This document shows positions 31,080 through 41,068 of a stretch of 51,086 bases of DNA, piece after piece. Source of the DNA: an uncultured Sphingomonas sp. Its GTDB lineage: Bacteria; Pseudomonadota; Alphaproteobacteria; Sphingomonadales; Sphingomonadaceae. Below the pieces are notes generated by a model. The model did not search any database, was not told the origin of the DNA, and was given only the letters and a program-made list of their open reading frames with translations. The DNA is taken from positions 1-51,086 of the forward strand of contig NZ_CAMLDL010000013.1 in NCBI RefSeq assembly GCF_946478955.1, written 5' to 3'. The translations under genes and the position numbers were made by a program. Every line of letters begins with the position of its first letter. Position 1 is the stretch's first letter.

Positions 31080-32632
31080 GCAGCGCACCGGCGCCAAGTG
31101 CGGAAACCGGATCGTCCAACACCGCCGACATGGCGGCGCTCGCTCGGGGTGGCCGGATTAATTTCTTCGGGTTTGTGCTGCGCCTCGCGGCGCGCCTGCC
31201 GTTCCTATTCATTGCCGGCCGTATTTATGGTGCCGATGCGCTAGGCCGTTTTGCCTATGCCGTGCTGATCCTTGAGTTCGCGTCGCAATTGGCGACCCTC
31301 GGCCTCAAGCGCGGGCTCGCACAGCAGTTGGCGCGGTCCGACGACGGCCGCCACGTTGCCATTGTGTGGGATGCGTTGCTGGTAGCAGCAATCGGATCCG
31401 GCGTGGCAATGGTCGTACTGGCCAGTTTCCCGCAAATCATGTTCCCGAATAGCGAGGCCAGCGGGCTGGAGTGGCTGTTGCCGATCACGGTGCTGGCGCT
31501 GGCATGGTCCGACATTATGTTGGCTGCATTGGCCTACCGTCATGACGTCGGCGCGACCGTACGCGCGCGCGCGATCGTCGAGCCGTGGACCATCAGTATC
31601 GCCGCCTTCGTCTGGTCCTATATCTCGCTGCGCGACGGCCTGATTATCGCCTACGCGCTGTCGATGATCGGCGCGCTGGTTGCCTCCGCCATTCCGTTCC
31701 TGAAAAGCTATGGCTTTCCCCATGGATGGAGCCCGGAACCCGGCACCTTATGGCGCATGGCGCGGCGCAATATTCCAGTGGCGGTGGCCGATGCGGTTGA
31801 ATGGGGCTCGCGGCGCATTGATATTGCCGTCCTTGGCCTGTTTTTCGCGCCCCATGTGGTCGGCATTTATTATGTCGCGCAGCAGGTGGCATCCCTGCCC
31901 CAGAAGCTGAAGACCAGTTTCGACCCGATCCTGGGCCCGGTCATTAGCCGCAACCTTGCGGTCGGAAACAAGCTGGCGGTCGCCAAACAGGTGCGGCAGG
32001 TCGGATTCTGGGTCATCGCGGCTCAGGGCGGTGTGGCGCTGGCGCTTGGCATTCCGGGCGAGGGCGTGATGGGCCTTGTTGGCGCTGGCTTCGTCGCGGG
32101 GACCGGCGCGCTTGCGTTTCTGCTCGGTGCAGAAGTTATCGCCGCAACGGGGGCTGTTAGCGAAGCCGCCCTCATCTATGTCGCGCGTCATCGCAATATG
32201 ATAATCAGCCTGGCCATGATCGTGCTGGAAGCGGTGCTGGCAGTTGCCCTGATCCTGATCATGCGACGGATGAATTGGCCCATCATGTGGCAGGCGACAG
32301 GCCCGGCGGTCGCGCTGGCGCTGGCGCTGGGTTTTGCCGCCATTGCCAAGTCACGCCTGCTGTCGCGGATATTGGGGGCGCCGGTGTCCGGATGGCGCTG
32401 GGCATTGGTGTGGGCCGCCGCGGCCGCCGTGGTGGTTGGCGAAATTGCAATTCAATTGCCCGAATGGGCCGAATTGCTGTTCGGGATACCCGCGATCTTG
32501 GCCGCATTCGGGGCGGTGCTGTGGTTCAAGGGGTTCGGCCCTGAGGACCGCGAACTATTCAAGATGCGCAAACGGGATATCGAGGAGCTGTCACTCCCCG
32601 ATCCGTCGACCGGCGGCGATTACCCTCGCTGA
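31076..32632 (+). CDS. Polysaccharide/LPS flippase-like membrane protein (MOP superfamily)
   Basis: A 518-residue membrane protein with about 12-14 hydrophobic helices, resembling Wzx-type lipopolysaccharide or exopolysaccharide flippases. Signature-like features are RINFFGFVLRLAARLPF at the N-terminus and RRNIPVAVADAVEWGSRRIDIAVLG in the middle. The start is the TTG at 31076, coupled to the polA stop (TTGA). No glycosyltransferase genes lie next to it, so the substrate cannot be guessed. The C-terminal 40 residues are charged and cytoplasmic. Confidence 0.82.
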   Translation: MSSAPAPSAETGSSNTADMAALARGGRINFFGFVLRLAARLPFLFIAGRIYGADALGRFAYAVLILEFASQLATLGLKRGLAQQLARSDDGRHVAIVWDALLVAAIGSGVAMVVLASFPQIMFPNSEASGLEWLLPITVLALAWSDIMLAALAYRHDVGATVRARAIVEPWTISIAAFVWSYISLRDGLIIAYALSMIGALVASAIPFLKSYGFPHGWSPEPGTLWRMARRNIPVAVADAVEWGSRRIDIAVLGLFFAPHVVGIYYVAQQVASLPQKLKTSFDPILGPVISRNLAVGNKLAVAKQVRQVGFWVIAAQGGVALALGIPGEGVMGLVGAGFVAGTGALAFLLGAEVIAATGAVSEAALIYVARHRNMIISLAMIVLEAVLAVALILIMRRMNWPIMWQATGPAVALALALGFAAIAKSRLLSRILGAPVSGWRWALVWAAAAAVVVGEIAIQLPEWAELLFGIPAILAAFGAVLWFKGFGPEDRELFKMRKRDIEELSLPDPSTGGDYPR

Positions 32633-32636
32633 TATA

Positions 32637-32654
32637 CCGCGCGGCGGCGCGCGG
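32637..32654. terminator. G+C-rich hairpin between convergent genes
   Basis: CCGCGCG-GCGG-CGCGCGG forms a perfect 7-bp stem four bases after the flippase stop and 21 bases before the purH stop. It could stop transcription from both sides, but there is no T-run on either strand, so intrinsic termination is doubtful. Confidence 0.35.
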
Positions 32655-32674
32655 GGCCGATTGCGCGCGGCGGA

Positions 32675-34264
32675 TCAGTGACGGAAATGACGCATTCCGG
32701 TGAAGACCATCGCCAGCCCGGCGTCATCGGCGGCCGCAATCACGTCATCGTCGCGGATTGAACCGCCGGGCTGGATCACCGCCGTTGCACCCGCCTCAAC
32801 CGCGGCCATGAGGCCATCGGCGAAGGGGAAGAAGGCATCGGAGGCGACCGCCGAGCCGACCGTGTGCGGCGCTGCCCAGCCATAAAGCGCCGCCGCTTCG
32901 CGCGCCTTGATCGCGGCAATTCGCGCACTGTCGCGGCGGTTCATCTGGCCGGCGCCGATGCCGGCGGTGACGCCATCTTTCGCATACACAATGGCGTTGG
33001 ATTTGACGTGGCGCGCAACGGTCCACGCAAAGAGGCAATCTTTCAATTCCTGATCGGTCGGTTGCCGTTTCGTCACGACCTTCAGATCCGCCAGTGACAC
33101 CGCGCCATTATCGCAACTTTGCACCAGAAGGCCGCCAGTGATCGGCTTGATCGCCAGACCGCCGCGGCGCGGATCTGGCAGATCGCCCGTAATGAGAAGG
33201 CGGAGGTTCTTTTTCCGCGCAAAGGCGGCGCGCGCGGCGTCATCGGCCGCCGGGGCGACCACAACTTCGGTGAAGATGTCGCAGATCGCCTCTGCCGTCG
33301 GACCATCGAGCGGGACATTGACCGCAACAATGCCACCAAAGGCCGACACGCTGTCGCACGCCAAGGCATCCTGCCACGCGGTCAGCAGCGAACCGGATTG
33401 GGCAACGCCGCAGGGGTTGGCATGTTTTACGATCACCACCGCCGGGCCCTGCCCCTTAAATTCGGCAGCCAATTCGAGCGCGGCGTCGGCGTCGGCATAA
33501 TTGTTATAGCTTAGTTCCTTGCCCTGAAGCTGCTCCGCCTGGGCGATACCGCGCCCATGCGGGCCGACCGGAATGTAAAGCGCCGCACGCTGATGCGGAT
33601 TTTCGCCATAGCGAAGTTCGGTCACGCGGCGGCCGTTCACTGCCAGCATTTCGGGGAACAATTGCTGCTGGTCCGCGAAGGCGAACCATTGGCTGATCAT
33701 CGAATCATAGGCGGCGGTAAGCGAGTAGGCGCGGGACGCGAGTAAGCGTCGGAATTCCAGGCTGGTGCCGCCATGTTGCGCCAGCTCGGCAAGCAGCTGC
33801 GTATAGTCCGCCGGGTCGGTGACAATCGCGACATGGTCGTGATTCTTGGCCGCCGACCGAACCATTGACGGGCCGCCAATGTCGATATTTTCAATGATCT
33901 CATCGCGCGGCGCACCGCGCATCACCGTCGCTTCAAACGGATAGAGATTGACCACGACCAGGTCGATTGCGCCGATGTCATGCGCCTCCATCGCCGCGAC
34001 ATGTTCCGGATTGTCGCGAACGGCTAGCAGGCCGCCATGCACTTTCGGGTGCAGCGTTTTGACTCGGCCGTCCATCATCTCCGGGAAGCCGGTGAGGTCG
34101 GAGATGTCGCGCACGGCATAGCCCAACTCGCGCAGCTTTGCTGCCGTTCCGCCAGTCGACACAAGCTCCACCCCCGCAGCGGCGAGGCCGGCGGCCAGGT
34201 CATCCAATCCCGATTTGTCGGAAAGCGAAATGAGCGCGCGGTGGATAGGCACGATGCCGGTCAT
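32675..34264 (-). CDS. purH: Bifunctional AICAR transformylase/IMP cyclohydrolase PurH
   Basis: PurH carries out the last two steps of IMP synthesis. The 529-residue protein has the cyclohydrolase (MGS-like) domain first ([40 protein letters not shown]) and then the transformylase domain ([44 protein letters not shown], ending [31 protein letters not shown]). It is the last gene of the rsmB-rpe-heparinase-purH run and starts 26 bp after the heparinase gene. Confidence 0.98.
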   Translation of the reverse strand: MTGIVPIHRALISLSDKSGLDDLAAGLAAAGVELVSTGGTAAKLRELGYAVRDISDLTGFPEMMDGRVKTLHPKVHGGLLAVRDNPEHVAAMEAHDIGAIDLVVVNLYPFEATVMRGAPRDEIIENIDIGGPSMVRSAAKNHDHVAIVTDPADYTQLLAELAQHGGTSLEFRRLLASRAYSLTAAYDSMISQWFAFADQQQLFPEMLAVNGRRVTELRYGENPHQRAALYIPVGPHGRGIAQAEQLQGKELSYNNYADADAALELAAEFKGQGPAVVIVKHANPCGVAQSGSLLTAWQDALACDSVSAFGGIVAVNVPLDGPTAEAICDIFTEVVVAPAADDAARAAFARKKNLRLLITGDLPDPRRGGLAIKPITGGLLVQSCDNGAVSLADLKVVTKRQPTDQELKDCLFAWTVARHVKSNAIVYAKDGVTAGIGAGQMNRRDSARIAAIKAREAAALYGWAAPHTVGSAVASDAFFPFADGLMAAVEAGATAVIQPGGSIRDDDVIAAADDAGLAMVFTGMRHFRH

Positions 34265-34290
34265 GGGGAATGGTCCTTTGAAGGGTTGAA

Positions 34291-35925
34291 TTAGCTAGAG
34301 CGGCGGAATTGCCAGGCGATTTCTCCGCCGACGCCGGAAATTTCCCCGACGACGACGAGTTGAAGTGATGAAACAGGGTTGCCGTTGCCGTCGACATGCA
34401 GGCTTTCATCGACCATGAGCATGGCGCCACGACAGCGGAAATTCCACGGCGGCGCGCCCTTCGATCGGAGGATGGCGCCCATGCCGTCGGCAGTCGCGGT
34501 CGCCTCTACCCCAGGCGCCAGATGGAAACGAATGGCGTAGGGCGCAGCCTCTTTCACCTTGCGGCGGCCCTTGGGGATGAGCTTGTCCTCTCCGCGCACT
34601 TCCTTGCCATCATTGCCAAGGCTGATGCGCCGTTGATGGATGAAGCCAAAGCCTTTCACATAGCCATCGTGGCTCGCCTCCAGCCGCGAGCTGTCATTAT
34701 CTTCGCTGCGCTGAATCGCGACATCGGCAACGCCCTTTCCGAGCGAGCCGTCCGCGAGAATGGCCGTGGAATTGGTATCATCGAGCACCAGCGTCGAATG
34801 GGCGGCCGTGCTGCGCAGCGCGTCAACGAGATCAGCGGGCATATTGGTCGGCGCGAGGCCGGGGCCGCCGCAATTCACGACCAGCCGCTGGGCACCGTCG
34901 CTCAATTCCAGCGCCAGGGTGGACGCGCAGCCGCTCGCCGACATGCGCGGCGGTGGCGGCGGCGCCGCATCAACCACGATGATCGTGCCCAGTGCGCTCA
35001 TCCGGTGATAGCCCCAACCGCGCGCCTGACGCAGCGGGCGCGCGCGCAGGCCGCACCCTTCGATCAACGCACTAAGCGCCGCTGCGCTGCCGGGATTGCA
35101 TCCCTGCCAGCTGGATAGCGTATGATCGCCCATCGTGACGCCATGAAGCGCGGCAATTGACGCGGCGGCGGCATTTTCAAATGCCTCCGGAACGTCCTGT
35201 TTGGCCGCGATATAGGCAGAGCGCACCAGTCCGAGTCGGTCCACCAACAGGACCTGTTCGGCCGGTGAACGACTCATCAGACCACCGTCTTCATATTGTG
35301 CCGATGCCAGCGCCCGCATCAGCCCGGATTCAGCGCGGGACAAGCGGCCGCCACCGCCCTGCATGGTCAACGCCGCAACGGTTGCCCCGGCCCAGGCGGT
35401 AATACGGTCAATGCCTGGCGGCGCTTTATCCGCCGTCTGATCAAGATGACGCGCGCCGCGGGCCATAGTGTTGAGCAGCGCGGAGCGATAGGCGGCGTCG
35501 CGGCTGGACAGGATATATGGCGCATAGGCGGTCCAGAACAGCAGCCGTTCGCCCCAAAGTGCCGGCGACCAGGCGGCATCGACGCGCGCACCATGTGCAA
35601 TCAACCAGCGCCCTGCGACCGCCTCTGCAATGCGCGCGCCCTTTTCGCGGCTGGCCGCCGCCGCAAGATCCCGAAGCCATGCAAAGCCATGAAGATGATG
35701 GGCGAGAGCGCCGTCCGTTCCAACGCTGGCGAAGTCCAACTCCTGGAGCGGCAGCGTATCCGAGCCGAGCAGCATACGGCCGGAAAGGAGCGCCGCACCG
35801 CGATCCCGATCCCCCACGACATGATCGCGGGGGACAGCAGTAAGACGGAGCGCCTGCCGCCCCTGCCCAAACAGACGCGAGAAGAGCGACCCTTTAGCGA
35901 GCTTCCCGACGACGTCCGAGCTCAT
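34291..35925 (-). CDS. Heparinase II/III family protein
   Basis: A 544-residue protein whose C-terminal half (about 300-540) carries the heparinase II/III-like beta-rich domain ([12 protein letters not shown]..., [18 protein letters not shown]) after an alpha/alpha-toroid N-terminal half. Members cleave uronic-acid polysaccharides, but the alphaproteobacterial copy beside purH has no known substrate and may act in cell-envelope turnover. No signal peptide is evident. The start overlaps the rpe stop by four bases (ATGA), so it is co-translated with rpe. Confidence 0.87.
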   Translation of the reverse strand: MSSDVVGKLAKGSLFSRLFGQGRQALRLTAVPRDHVVGDRDRGAALLSGRMLLGSDTLPLQELDFASVGTDGALAHHLHGFAWLRDLAAAASREKGARIAEAVAGRWLIAHGARVDAAWSPALWGERLLFWTAYAPYILSSRDAAYRSALLNTMARGARHLDQTADKAPPGIDRITAWAGATVAALTMQGGGGRLSRAESGLMRALASAQYEDGGLMSRSPAEQVLLVDRLGLVRSAYIAAKQDVPEAFENAAAASIAALHGVTMGDHTLSSWQGCNPGSAAALSALIEGCGLRARPLRQARGWGYHRMSALGTIIVVDAAPPPPPRMSASGCASTLALELSDGAQRLVVNCGGPGLAPTNMPADLVDALRSTAAHSTLVLDDTNSTAILADGSLGKGVADVAIQRSEDNDSSRLEASHDGYVKGFGFIHQRRISLGNDGKEVRGEDKLIPKGRRKVKEAAPYAIRFHLAPGVEATATADGMGAILRSKGAPPWNFRCRGAMLMVDESLHVDGNGNPVSSLQLVVVGEISGVGGEIAWQFRRSS

Positions 35926-36584
35926 CCTTCTCCCCGAAGTGCGGCAATATTGGCGGCATAATCCTTTGGACCGCCGCGGAACACCGCTGTTCCGGCGACC
36001 AGCGCACCGGCACCAGCGTCAACGCATACGGGGGCAGTTGCCGGATCAATGCCGCCATCCACTTCAATGATGACGTCGAGACCTTTTTTGGAAACCTGAT
36101 TGGCAATCGCCTCTATCTTGCGAAGCTGACTGTAGATGAATTTCTGACCGCCGAAGCCCGGGTTGACGCTCATCACCAGCACCATGTCGATTTCTTCGAG
36201 CAGATAATCGAGCATCTTCGCCGGCGTACCAGGGTTTAACGAAACCCCCGCTTTCTTGCCCAGGCCCTTGATCCGTTGAATAGTGCGATGGATATGCGGC
36301 CCGGCCTCCGGGTGGACGATGATATGATCCGACCCCGCCTCTGCAAACGCATCTAGCATGGGATCGACCGGCTCGATCATCAGATGAACGTCAAACGGCT
36401 TATTGGAATAGGGCCGGATCGATTTGATCACGGCCGGGCCAAAGGTCAGATTCGGGACGAAATGCCCGTCCATGACGTCAATATGAATCCAATCGGCCCC
36501 CGCTTCATCGATCGCGCGCACCTCCTCACCCAGACGGGCGAAGTCGGCGGACAGGATGGAGGGCGAGATGATCGGGTGGGCCAT
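35922..36584 (-). CDS. rpe: Ribulose-phosphate 3-epimerase
   Basis: Rpe interconverts ribulose-5-phosphate and xylulose-5-phosphate in the pentose phosphate pathway. The 220-residue TIM barrel has the N-terminal [15 protein letters not shown], metal ligands in [17 protein letters not shown] (His, Asp) and [11 protein letters not shown], and the phosphate-binding [10 protein letters not shown] and AGTAVFRG. It is the second gene of its operon, 15 bp after rsmB. Confidence 0.97.
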   Translation of the reverse strand: MAHPIISPSILSADFARLGEEVRAIDEAGADWIHIDVMDGHFVPNLTFGPAVIKSIRPYSNKPFDVHLMIEPVDPMLDAFAEAGSDHIIVHPEAGPHIHRTIQRIKGLGKKAGVSLNPGTPAKMLDYLLEEIDMVLVMSVNPGFGGQKFIYSQLRKIEAIANQVSKKGLDVIIEVDGGIDPATAPVCVDAGAGALVAGTAVFRGGPKDYAANIAALRGEG

Positions 36585-36599
36585 GGGCCCGATTAGACG

Positions 36600-37862
36600 T
36601 TAATGGGCGCTGCGGACAAGGTGCGCTGTGAAGAAACCGTCCAGTCCGCCGCGATTTTCGAGCATACCGGGGAGAATCCGAAGATTTCCCTTCGCATCGA
36701 GCGCGATTCCGTCGATCGCGAGGGTCGCAGGCGCCCGCGAATAATCGGCGCGGCGCGCAAGGAAGGCATCAACCTGACGTTCCCCTTCCTCCGGCTCCAG
36801 TGAACAGACGGCGTACACCAGGCTGCCCCCCGGCTTTACCCAATCGGCGGTTCGGTCGAGCATTCGGGCCTGCAGGTCGACATTGTGGGCGATGATGCCG
36901 GGGTGGGCGCGGTACAACACTTCGGGGTGACGTCGAAACGTGCCCGTCGCCGAACAGGGCGCATCAAGCAGGACCGCGTCAAAAGCCTTCGGCGGCGACC
37001 AGTCAAATATGTCGGCGGCAACGGTTTGGGCAGACAAATGCGTCCGATCCAGATTGGCGCGAAGTCGGCCCAGACGACTTTCCGACCGGTCGAGAGCCGT
37101 AACCTGGTGCCCGGCTGCTGCCAGTTGCATCGTTTTTCCGCCCGGGGCGGCGCAAGCATCAAGGACCGTCGCAGCGTCAGCGGGTATCAGGCGAGCGGGA
37201 AGCGAGGAGGCAAGATCCTGCACCCACCAATCGCCCGCCTCATAATCAGGAAGCGACGTCACGGCGCCAGGATCGGTGAGGCGCCGGTTGCGCGGCGCGA
37301 GCATATCCCCTTGCGAGAAGTCGGCCGAGACGACTTCTGAGGCAAAGCTGAGATCAAGCGGCGGGCGCTGAAGGATGGCGCGGCGGCCCGCCTCAACCAC
37401 CTCGTCACCCCATGCCGCGCGCCAGCGTTCCTCGACCGCATCGGGAAGGCGCGGGGCATCGATTGTCGGGACGCCCTGGCGCAGCAAACTGCCAAGAACG
37501 CCATGAACGAGCCGGCGCGGGCCGCCATCGACAAGCGGCAGGGCGGTTGCCACCAGCGCATGATCGGGCGTGCCAAGACCAATTTTCTGCGCCAGGGCAA
37601 GGCGAAGCACCATCCGCGCCTTACTGTCATCGGGCAACCGCTGGCGCGTTGCCGAATCAATCAGGGCATCAAGGTCGGGCAGGCGGCGAAGCGCCTCCCC
37701 CGCGATGGCGCTGGCAAGCGCCGCATCCGCAGGGGGAAGCGATTTCGCCACCTGGGCCGCCGAATCCATCGTCTGTCCGCGGCGGAGCACGGCGTCGAGT
37801 ATTCGGAGCGCGGCTACGCGAGCGGGAAGACCATCGATTTTTGAGACGTCAGGACTTGGCAT
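36600..37862 (-). CDS. rsmB: RsmB-type 16S rRNA (cytosine-C5) methyltransferase
   Basis: A 420-residue protein with an N-terminal NusB-like RNA-binding domain (about 10-145) and a C-terminal SAM-dependent methyltransferase. The motifs are LDACAAPGGKTMQLA (SAM binding), LLDAPCSATGTFRRHPEV (PCS catalytic-region cysteine) and VYAVCSLEPEEGERQV (TC-type nucleophile cysteine). RsmB modifies C967 of E. coli 16S rRNA; the same target here is by family. It is the first gene of the operon with rpe, the heparinase gene and purH. Confidence 0.92.
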   Translation of the reverse strand: MPSPDVSKIDGLPARVAALRILDAVLRRGQTMDSAAQVAKSLPPADAALASAIAGEALRRLPDLDALIDSATRQRLPDDSKARMVLRLALAQKIGLGTPDHALVATALPLVDGGPRRLVHGVLGSLLRQGVPTIDAPRLPDAVEERWRAAWGDEVVEAGRRAILQRPPLDLSFASEVVSADFSQGDMLAPRNRRLTDPGAVTSLPDYEAGDWWVQDLASSLPARLIPADAATVLDACAAPGGKTMQLAAAGHQVTALDRSESRLGRLRANLDRTHLSAQTVAADIFDWSPPKAFDAVLLDAPCSATGTFRRHPEVLYRAHPGIIAHNVDLQARMLDRTADWVKPGGSLVYAVCSLEPEEGERQVDAFLARRADYSRAPATLAIDGIALDAKGNLRILPGMLENRGGLDGFFTAHLVRSAH

Positions 37863-37890
37863 GCGGTCCTTTAGGCATCATTTCGGCGCA

Positions 37891-38055
37891 ATGAAACGCC
37901 CCGACCATGTCAAAGCGCCCACTTATCTGACGCCGTCGCCTCCTGTGCCGGTCCCTGAGGAGATCGAATCCGGGCCGCCCGCCGGTGAAGAGGATCGCAA
38001 GGATCCCACGCGCTACGGCGATTGGGAGAAGAAGGGAATTGCGGTCGATTTCTGA
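37891..38055 (+). CDS. DUF1674 (SDHAF4-like succinate dehydrogenase assembly factor)
   Basis: A 54-residue protein ending in KDPTRYGDWEKKGIAVDF, the hallmark of DUF1674, whose eukaryotic member SDHAF4 binds flavinated SdhA during assembly of succinate dehydrogenase. The N-terminal part is proline-rich. The ATG at 37891 is preferred; an in-frame ATG at 37861 would add ten residues. It is divergent from rsmB, 28 bp away, and convergent with gpsA. Confidence 0.85.
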   Translation: MKRPDHVKAPTYLTPSPPVPVPEEIESGPPAGEEDRKDPTRYGDWEKKGIAVDF

Positions 38056-38062
38056 TCGGGGC

Positions 38063-39052
38063 CTAGTGGGCCTCCGCGCGTGGCGGCCTGCTGAGCAGGG
38101 CTTCGAGCACCTCGTCAACGCTGAGTGTGCCGCGAATCAGCGCATCAACAGCCGTGACGATCGGCATGTCGATTCCCTTTTCCTGCGCGACCCTGTGAAG
38201 CACCGGGGCGGTATAGGCTCCTTCCGCTACGGTGCGCCGATCGGTCATCAAATCGCAGGCGCTCCGCCCCTCACCGATCGCTTTGCCGAGCGAGAAGTTG
38301 CGGCTGCTGGTCGAGGAGCAGGTTAGCACAAGGTCGCCAAGTCCCGACAAGCCGGCAAGCGTTTCGCGCTTGGCACCTAGAGCCAGGCCAAAGCGAGTCA
38401 TTTCAGCGAAACCGCGCGCGATGAGGGCGGCGCGCGCATTCTGTCCCAGATTGCGTCCGTCGACGACACCACAGGCAATGGCGAGAACATTTTTTACCGC
38501 GCCGCCAACTTCGGCGCCGATCACGTCTTCGCTTTGATACATACGGAACTCCGGGAGGGCGAGCCGATCGCGAATCGCCTTACCCAGCGCCTCATCCTGG
38601 CAGGCCAGGGTTACAGCTGTCGGTAGGCCCGCCGCCACTTCATGCGCGAACGTCGGGCCCGACAACACGGCGACCGGTGAACTTGGACACACCTGTTTCG
38701 CGACATCATTGAGCAGCAGACCCGAGCTTTCCTCAATCCCCTTGGAGCAAAGGATAAGTGGCATGTTTGGGCACGGCGCGCGCGACAGGACGGCGCGCAT
38801 ATGCTGCGCCGGTGTCACCACCAGCCAGGCATCGACATCCGCCAAGTCAGAAAAATTGCTGGTCGCGTGGATAGCGGGGTCAAGTTTTTGGCCTTTCAGA
38901 TAGACGGGATTTTCGTGAATGCGGTTGACCGCCGCCACGACGTCATCTTCCAGTGCCCAGAGTAGCGTTTCGCGGGCGCCGGTCGCGGCAACCTGCGCAA
39001 GCGCCGTTCCCCATGCCCCGCCGCCAAGAACCGCCAGCTTTTCGATTTTCAT
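38063..39052 (-). CDS. gpsA: Glycerol-3-phosphate dehydrogenase [NAD(P)+]
   Basis: GpsA reduces dihydroxyacetone phosphate to sn-glycerol-3-phosphate for phospholipid synthesis. The 329-residue protein has the N-terminal dinucleotide motif LGGGAWGTALA, LCSKGIE, SGPTFAHEVAAGLPTA, the catalytic lysine in GGAVKNVLAIACGV, and GLGDLVLTCSS. It follows tsaD by 10 bp on the same strand, so the two are probably co-transcribed. Confidence 0.96.
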   Translation of the reverse strand: MKIEKLAVLGGGAWGTALAQVAATGARETLLWALEDDVVAAVNRIHENPVYLKGQKLDPAIHATSNFSDLADVDAWLVVTPAQHMRAVLSRAPCPNMPLILCSKGIEESSGLLLNDVAKQVCPSSPVAVLSGPTFAHEVAAGLPTAVTLACQDEALGKAIRDRLALPEFRMYQSEDVIGAEVGGAVKNVLAIACGVVDGRNLGQNARAALIARGFAEMTRFGLALGAKRETLAGLSGLGDLVLTCSSTSSRNFSLGKAIGEGRSACDLMTDRRTVAEGAYTAPVLHRVAQEKGIDMPIVTAVDALIRGTLSVDEVLEALLSRPPRAEAH

Positions 39053-39062
39053 ACCCCGTCGC

Positions 39063-40094
39063 TCATGCTTTTACGCCTGCTCCTCTTACCTTTTCGCCGT
39101 CGGGATCGAGTGGCCAGCGCGCGCGCGCAGGGGCATCGAGCGGATCGACCAGCCCGTCGGCAAATCGTTCGGCACCGGCCCAGCCAATCATGGCGGCATT
39201 GTCTGTACAGAGCCACCCCGGCGGAACGGAAAAGCGGCGCCCGTTGGCCTCTGCAAGTTGGCGAAGCGCGTCACGAACCCGGGCGTTGGCCGCCACGCCG
39301 CCGGCAACCACCAGCGACGGCGCATCCGTCTTTTCGAGGGCAATGCGCGTCCGGTCGACGAAGCAGTCGACCACGGCCTGCTGAAAACTGGCGGCAACAT
39401 CGGCGTGGCTATATTTTCCCGAATCAACAGCACGCTGGACGGCACCTTTAAGGCCCGCAAAACTGAAATGAGGTTCGCCGCTACCCACGAGCGGACGAGG
39501 CAACGGCACTGCGTCGGGATCACCGTCCTTGGCCAGTGCTTCAATGGCAGGGCCGCCGGGATAACCCAGATTCATCAGCTTTGCCGCCTTGTCGAACGCC
39601 TCGCCCGCTGCGTCGTCGATGGTGGTGGCGAGGCGGCGATACTCATTCACCCCTCGCACTTCGAGCAGCTGGCAATGACCGCCGCTGGCAAGCAGGAGCA
39701 GATAGGGAAAGTCGAGTCCCTTATCGACGAGTCTCGGACTGAGCGCATGCCCTTCAAGATGATTGACCGCGATCAACGGCTTGCCGGCGGCAAGCGCAAT
39801 TCCTTTGCCGGCGAGCAAGCCCACCATCACGCCGCCAATCAGGCCGGGCCCCGCCGTCGCCGCAATCGCATCAACATCGCCAATGGTCACGTCGGCATCA
39901 TGAAGGACCTGCCGGATTAAGCCGGGCAGTACCTCGACATGGGCGCGCGCGGCAATTTCCGGCACAACACCGCCGAACGGCCTGTGCGCATCATTCTGAC
40001 CAACCACGGCCTGTGCCAGAATTTGCCGGTCGCTGGTGACGAGCGCAGCCGCGCTGTCATCGCAAGACGATTCGAGGGCGAGGATAAGTGCCAT
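39063..40094 (-). CDS. tsaD: tRNA N6-adenosine threonylcarbamoyltransferase TsaD
   Basis: TsaD transfers the threonylcarbamoyl group to A37 of ANN-decoding tRNAs. The 343-residue protein starts at MALILALESSCDDSAAA and has the metal-binding AVNHLEGHALSP (HxxxH), ASGGHCQLLEV, and the C-terminal VVAGGVAANARVR and CTDNAAMIGWAG motifs. The ATG at 40094 gives the family N-terminus; the ATG at 40121 would add nine residues. It is divergent from hemC. Confidence 0.97.
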   Translation of the reverse strand: MALILALESSCDDSAAALVTSDRQILAQAVVGQNDAHRPFGGVVPEIAARAHVEVLPGLIRQVLHDADVTIGDVDAIAATAGPGLIGGVMVGLLAGKGIALAAGKPLIAVNHLEGHALSPRLVDKGLDFPYLLLLASGGHCQLLEVRGVNEYRRLATTIDDAAGEAFDKAAKLMNLGYPGGPAIEALAKDGDPDAVPLPRPLVGSGEPHFSFAGLKGAVQRAVDSGKYSHADVAASFQQAVVDCFVDRTRIALEKTDAPSLVVAGGVAANARVRDALRQLAEANGRRFSVPPGWLCTDNAAMIGWAGAERFADGLVDPLDAPARARWPLDPDGEKVRGAGVKA

Positions 40095-40097
40095 GGA

Positions 40098-40116
40098 ATT
40101 GAGCCTTTGCCTCAAT
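40098..40116. promoter_or_regulatory. Inverted repeat between tsaD and hemC starts
   Basis: ATTGAG-CCTTTGC-CTCAAT is a perfect 6-bp inverted repeat in the 50-bp divergent intergenic space. It could be an operator or simply a hairpin in the short leader. No known regulator motif is matched. Confidence 0.25.
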
Positions 40117-40144
40117 CCCATGCTTTAGGCTAGCGCACGCGTAC

Positions 40145-41068
40145 ATGACCCAGATCCGCTTCACCCTTGGCACCCGTGGGTCGCCGCTCGCGCTGGCCCA
40201 GGCTCATATGGCCGCCACCGCGCTGGAATCCGCCCATGGCTGGCCGCGCGGGTCGGTGGCGATCCATATCGTCAAGACCAGCGGCGACCGTATTCAGGAC
40301 CGGCCGCTCGCGGAGGTCGGCGGTAAGGCGTTGTGGACCAAAGAGCTTGATATTGCGCTGCTCGCCGGGGAGACCGACGCTTCCGTGCATTCCATGAAGG
40401 ATGTTGAGAGCGACCGACCGGACTCGCTGACCATCGCCGCCATGCTACCCCGTGCAGACGTGCATGACCGGATTATCGGGGCCGCCTCACTCGACGAATT
40501 GCCGCCGCACGCCCATGTCGGAACCAGCTCTCCGCGCCGGAAGGCGCAATTGCTGCGCAATCGCCCCGACCTGCGCATTTCGAGCATTCGCGGCAATGTC
40601 GACACCCGGCTCGCCAAATGTGCAGACGGCGAGTTTGACGCGACCCTGCTCGCCGCCGCCGGATTGAATCGATTGGGCAGACCCAATGTCGGATCCAATA
40701 TCCCGCTGGACAGGATGCTGCCCGCCCCCGCGCAGGGCGCCGTCGGAATAGAATGTCGCAGCGATGACGCCGTGACGTCATCATTGCTTCGCGCGGTCGA
40801 CGACCGGATCACCCATGATGCCGTCGCCGCCGAGCGCGCGTTTACCCTGGCGCTTGGCGGAACATGCCATTCGCCGGTGGCCGCGCTATCGCGCATCAGC
40901 GGCGACGTGCTGATCTTGATCGGGGAAATTCTGAGCGAAGATGGTGCCGAGCAACTTGCGAGCGAACAGCGGTTCGCCGTCGGCGACCTGGAGGGTCCGG
41001 CACAGATGGGCCGCGACCTGCTGGCAGCGGCACCGCAATCCATCCGGCGCCTGTTTGAGGACCAATGA
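40145..41068 (+). CDS. hemC: Hydroxymethylbilane synthase
   Basis: HemC joins four porphobilinogen molecules into hydroxymethylbilane in heme synthesis. The 307-residue protein starts TQIRFTLGTRGSPLALAQ and contains HSMKDVES, GTSSPRRKAQLL, the RGNVDTRLAK loop, PAPAQGAVGIECR, and the cofactor-attachment cysteine in LGGTCHSPVAA. It is followed by hemD with a four-base overlap (ATGA). Confidence 0.97.
   Translation: MTQIRFTLGTRGSPLALAQAHMAATALESAHGWPRGSVAIHIVKTSGDRIQDRPLAEVGGKALWTKELDIALLAGETDASVHSMKDVESDRPDSLTIAAMLPRADVHDRIIGAASLDELPPHAHVGTSSPRRKAQLLRNRPDLRISSIRGNVDTRLAKCADGEFDATLLAAAGLNRLGRPNVGSNIPLDRMLPAPAQGAVGIECRSDDAVTSSLLRAVDDRITHDAVAAERAFTLALGGTCHSPVAALSRISGDVLILIGEILSEDGAEQLASEQRFAVGDLEGPAQMGRDLLAAAPQSIRRLFEDQ

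Noticed and set aside
33504..33745. Antisense open frames inside purH and other G+C-rich genes
   Set aside because: Typical third-position shadow frames without ribosome-binding sites or recognisable domains.
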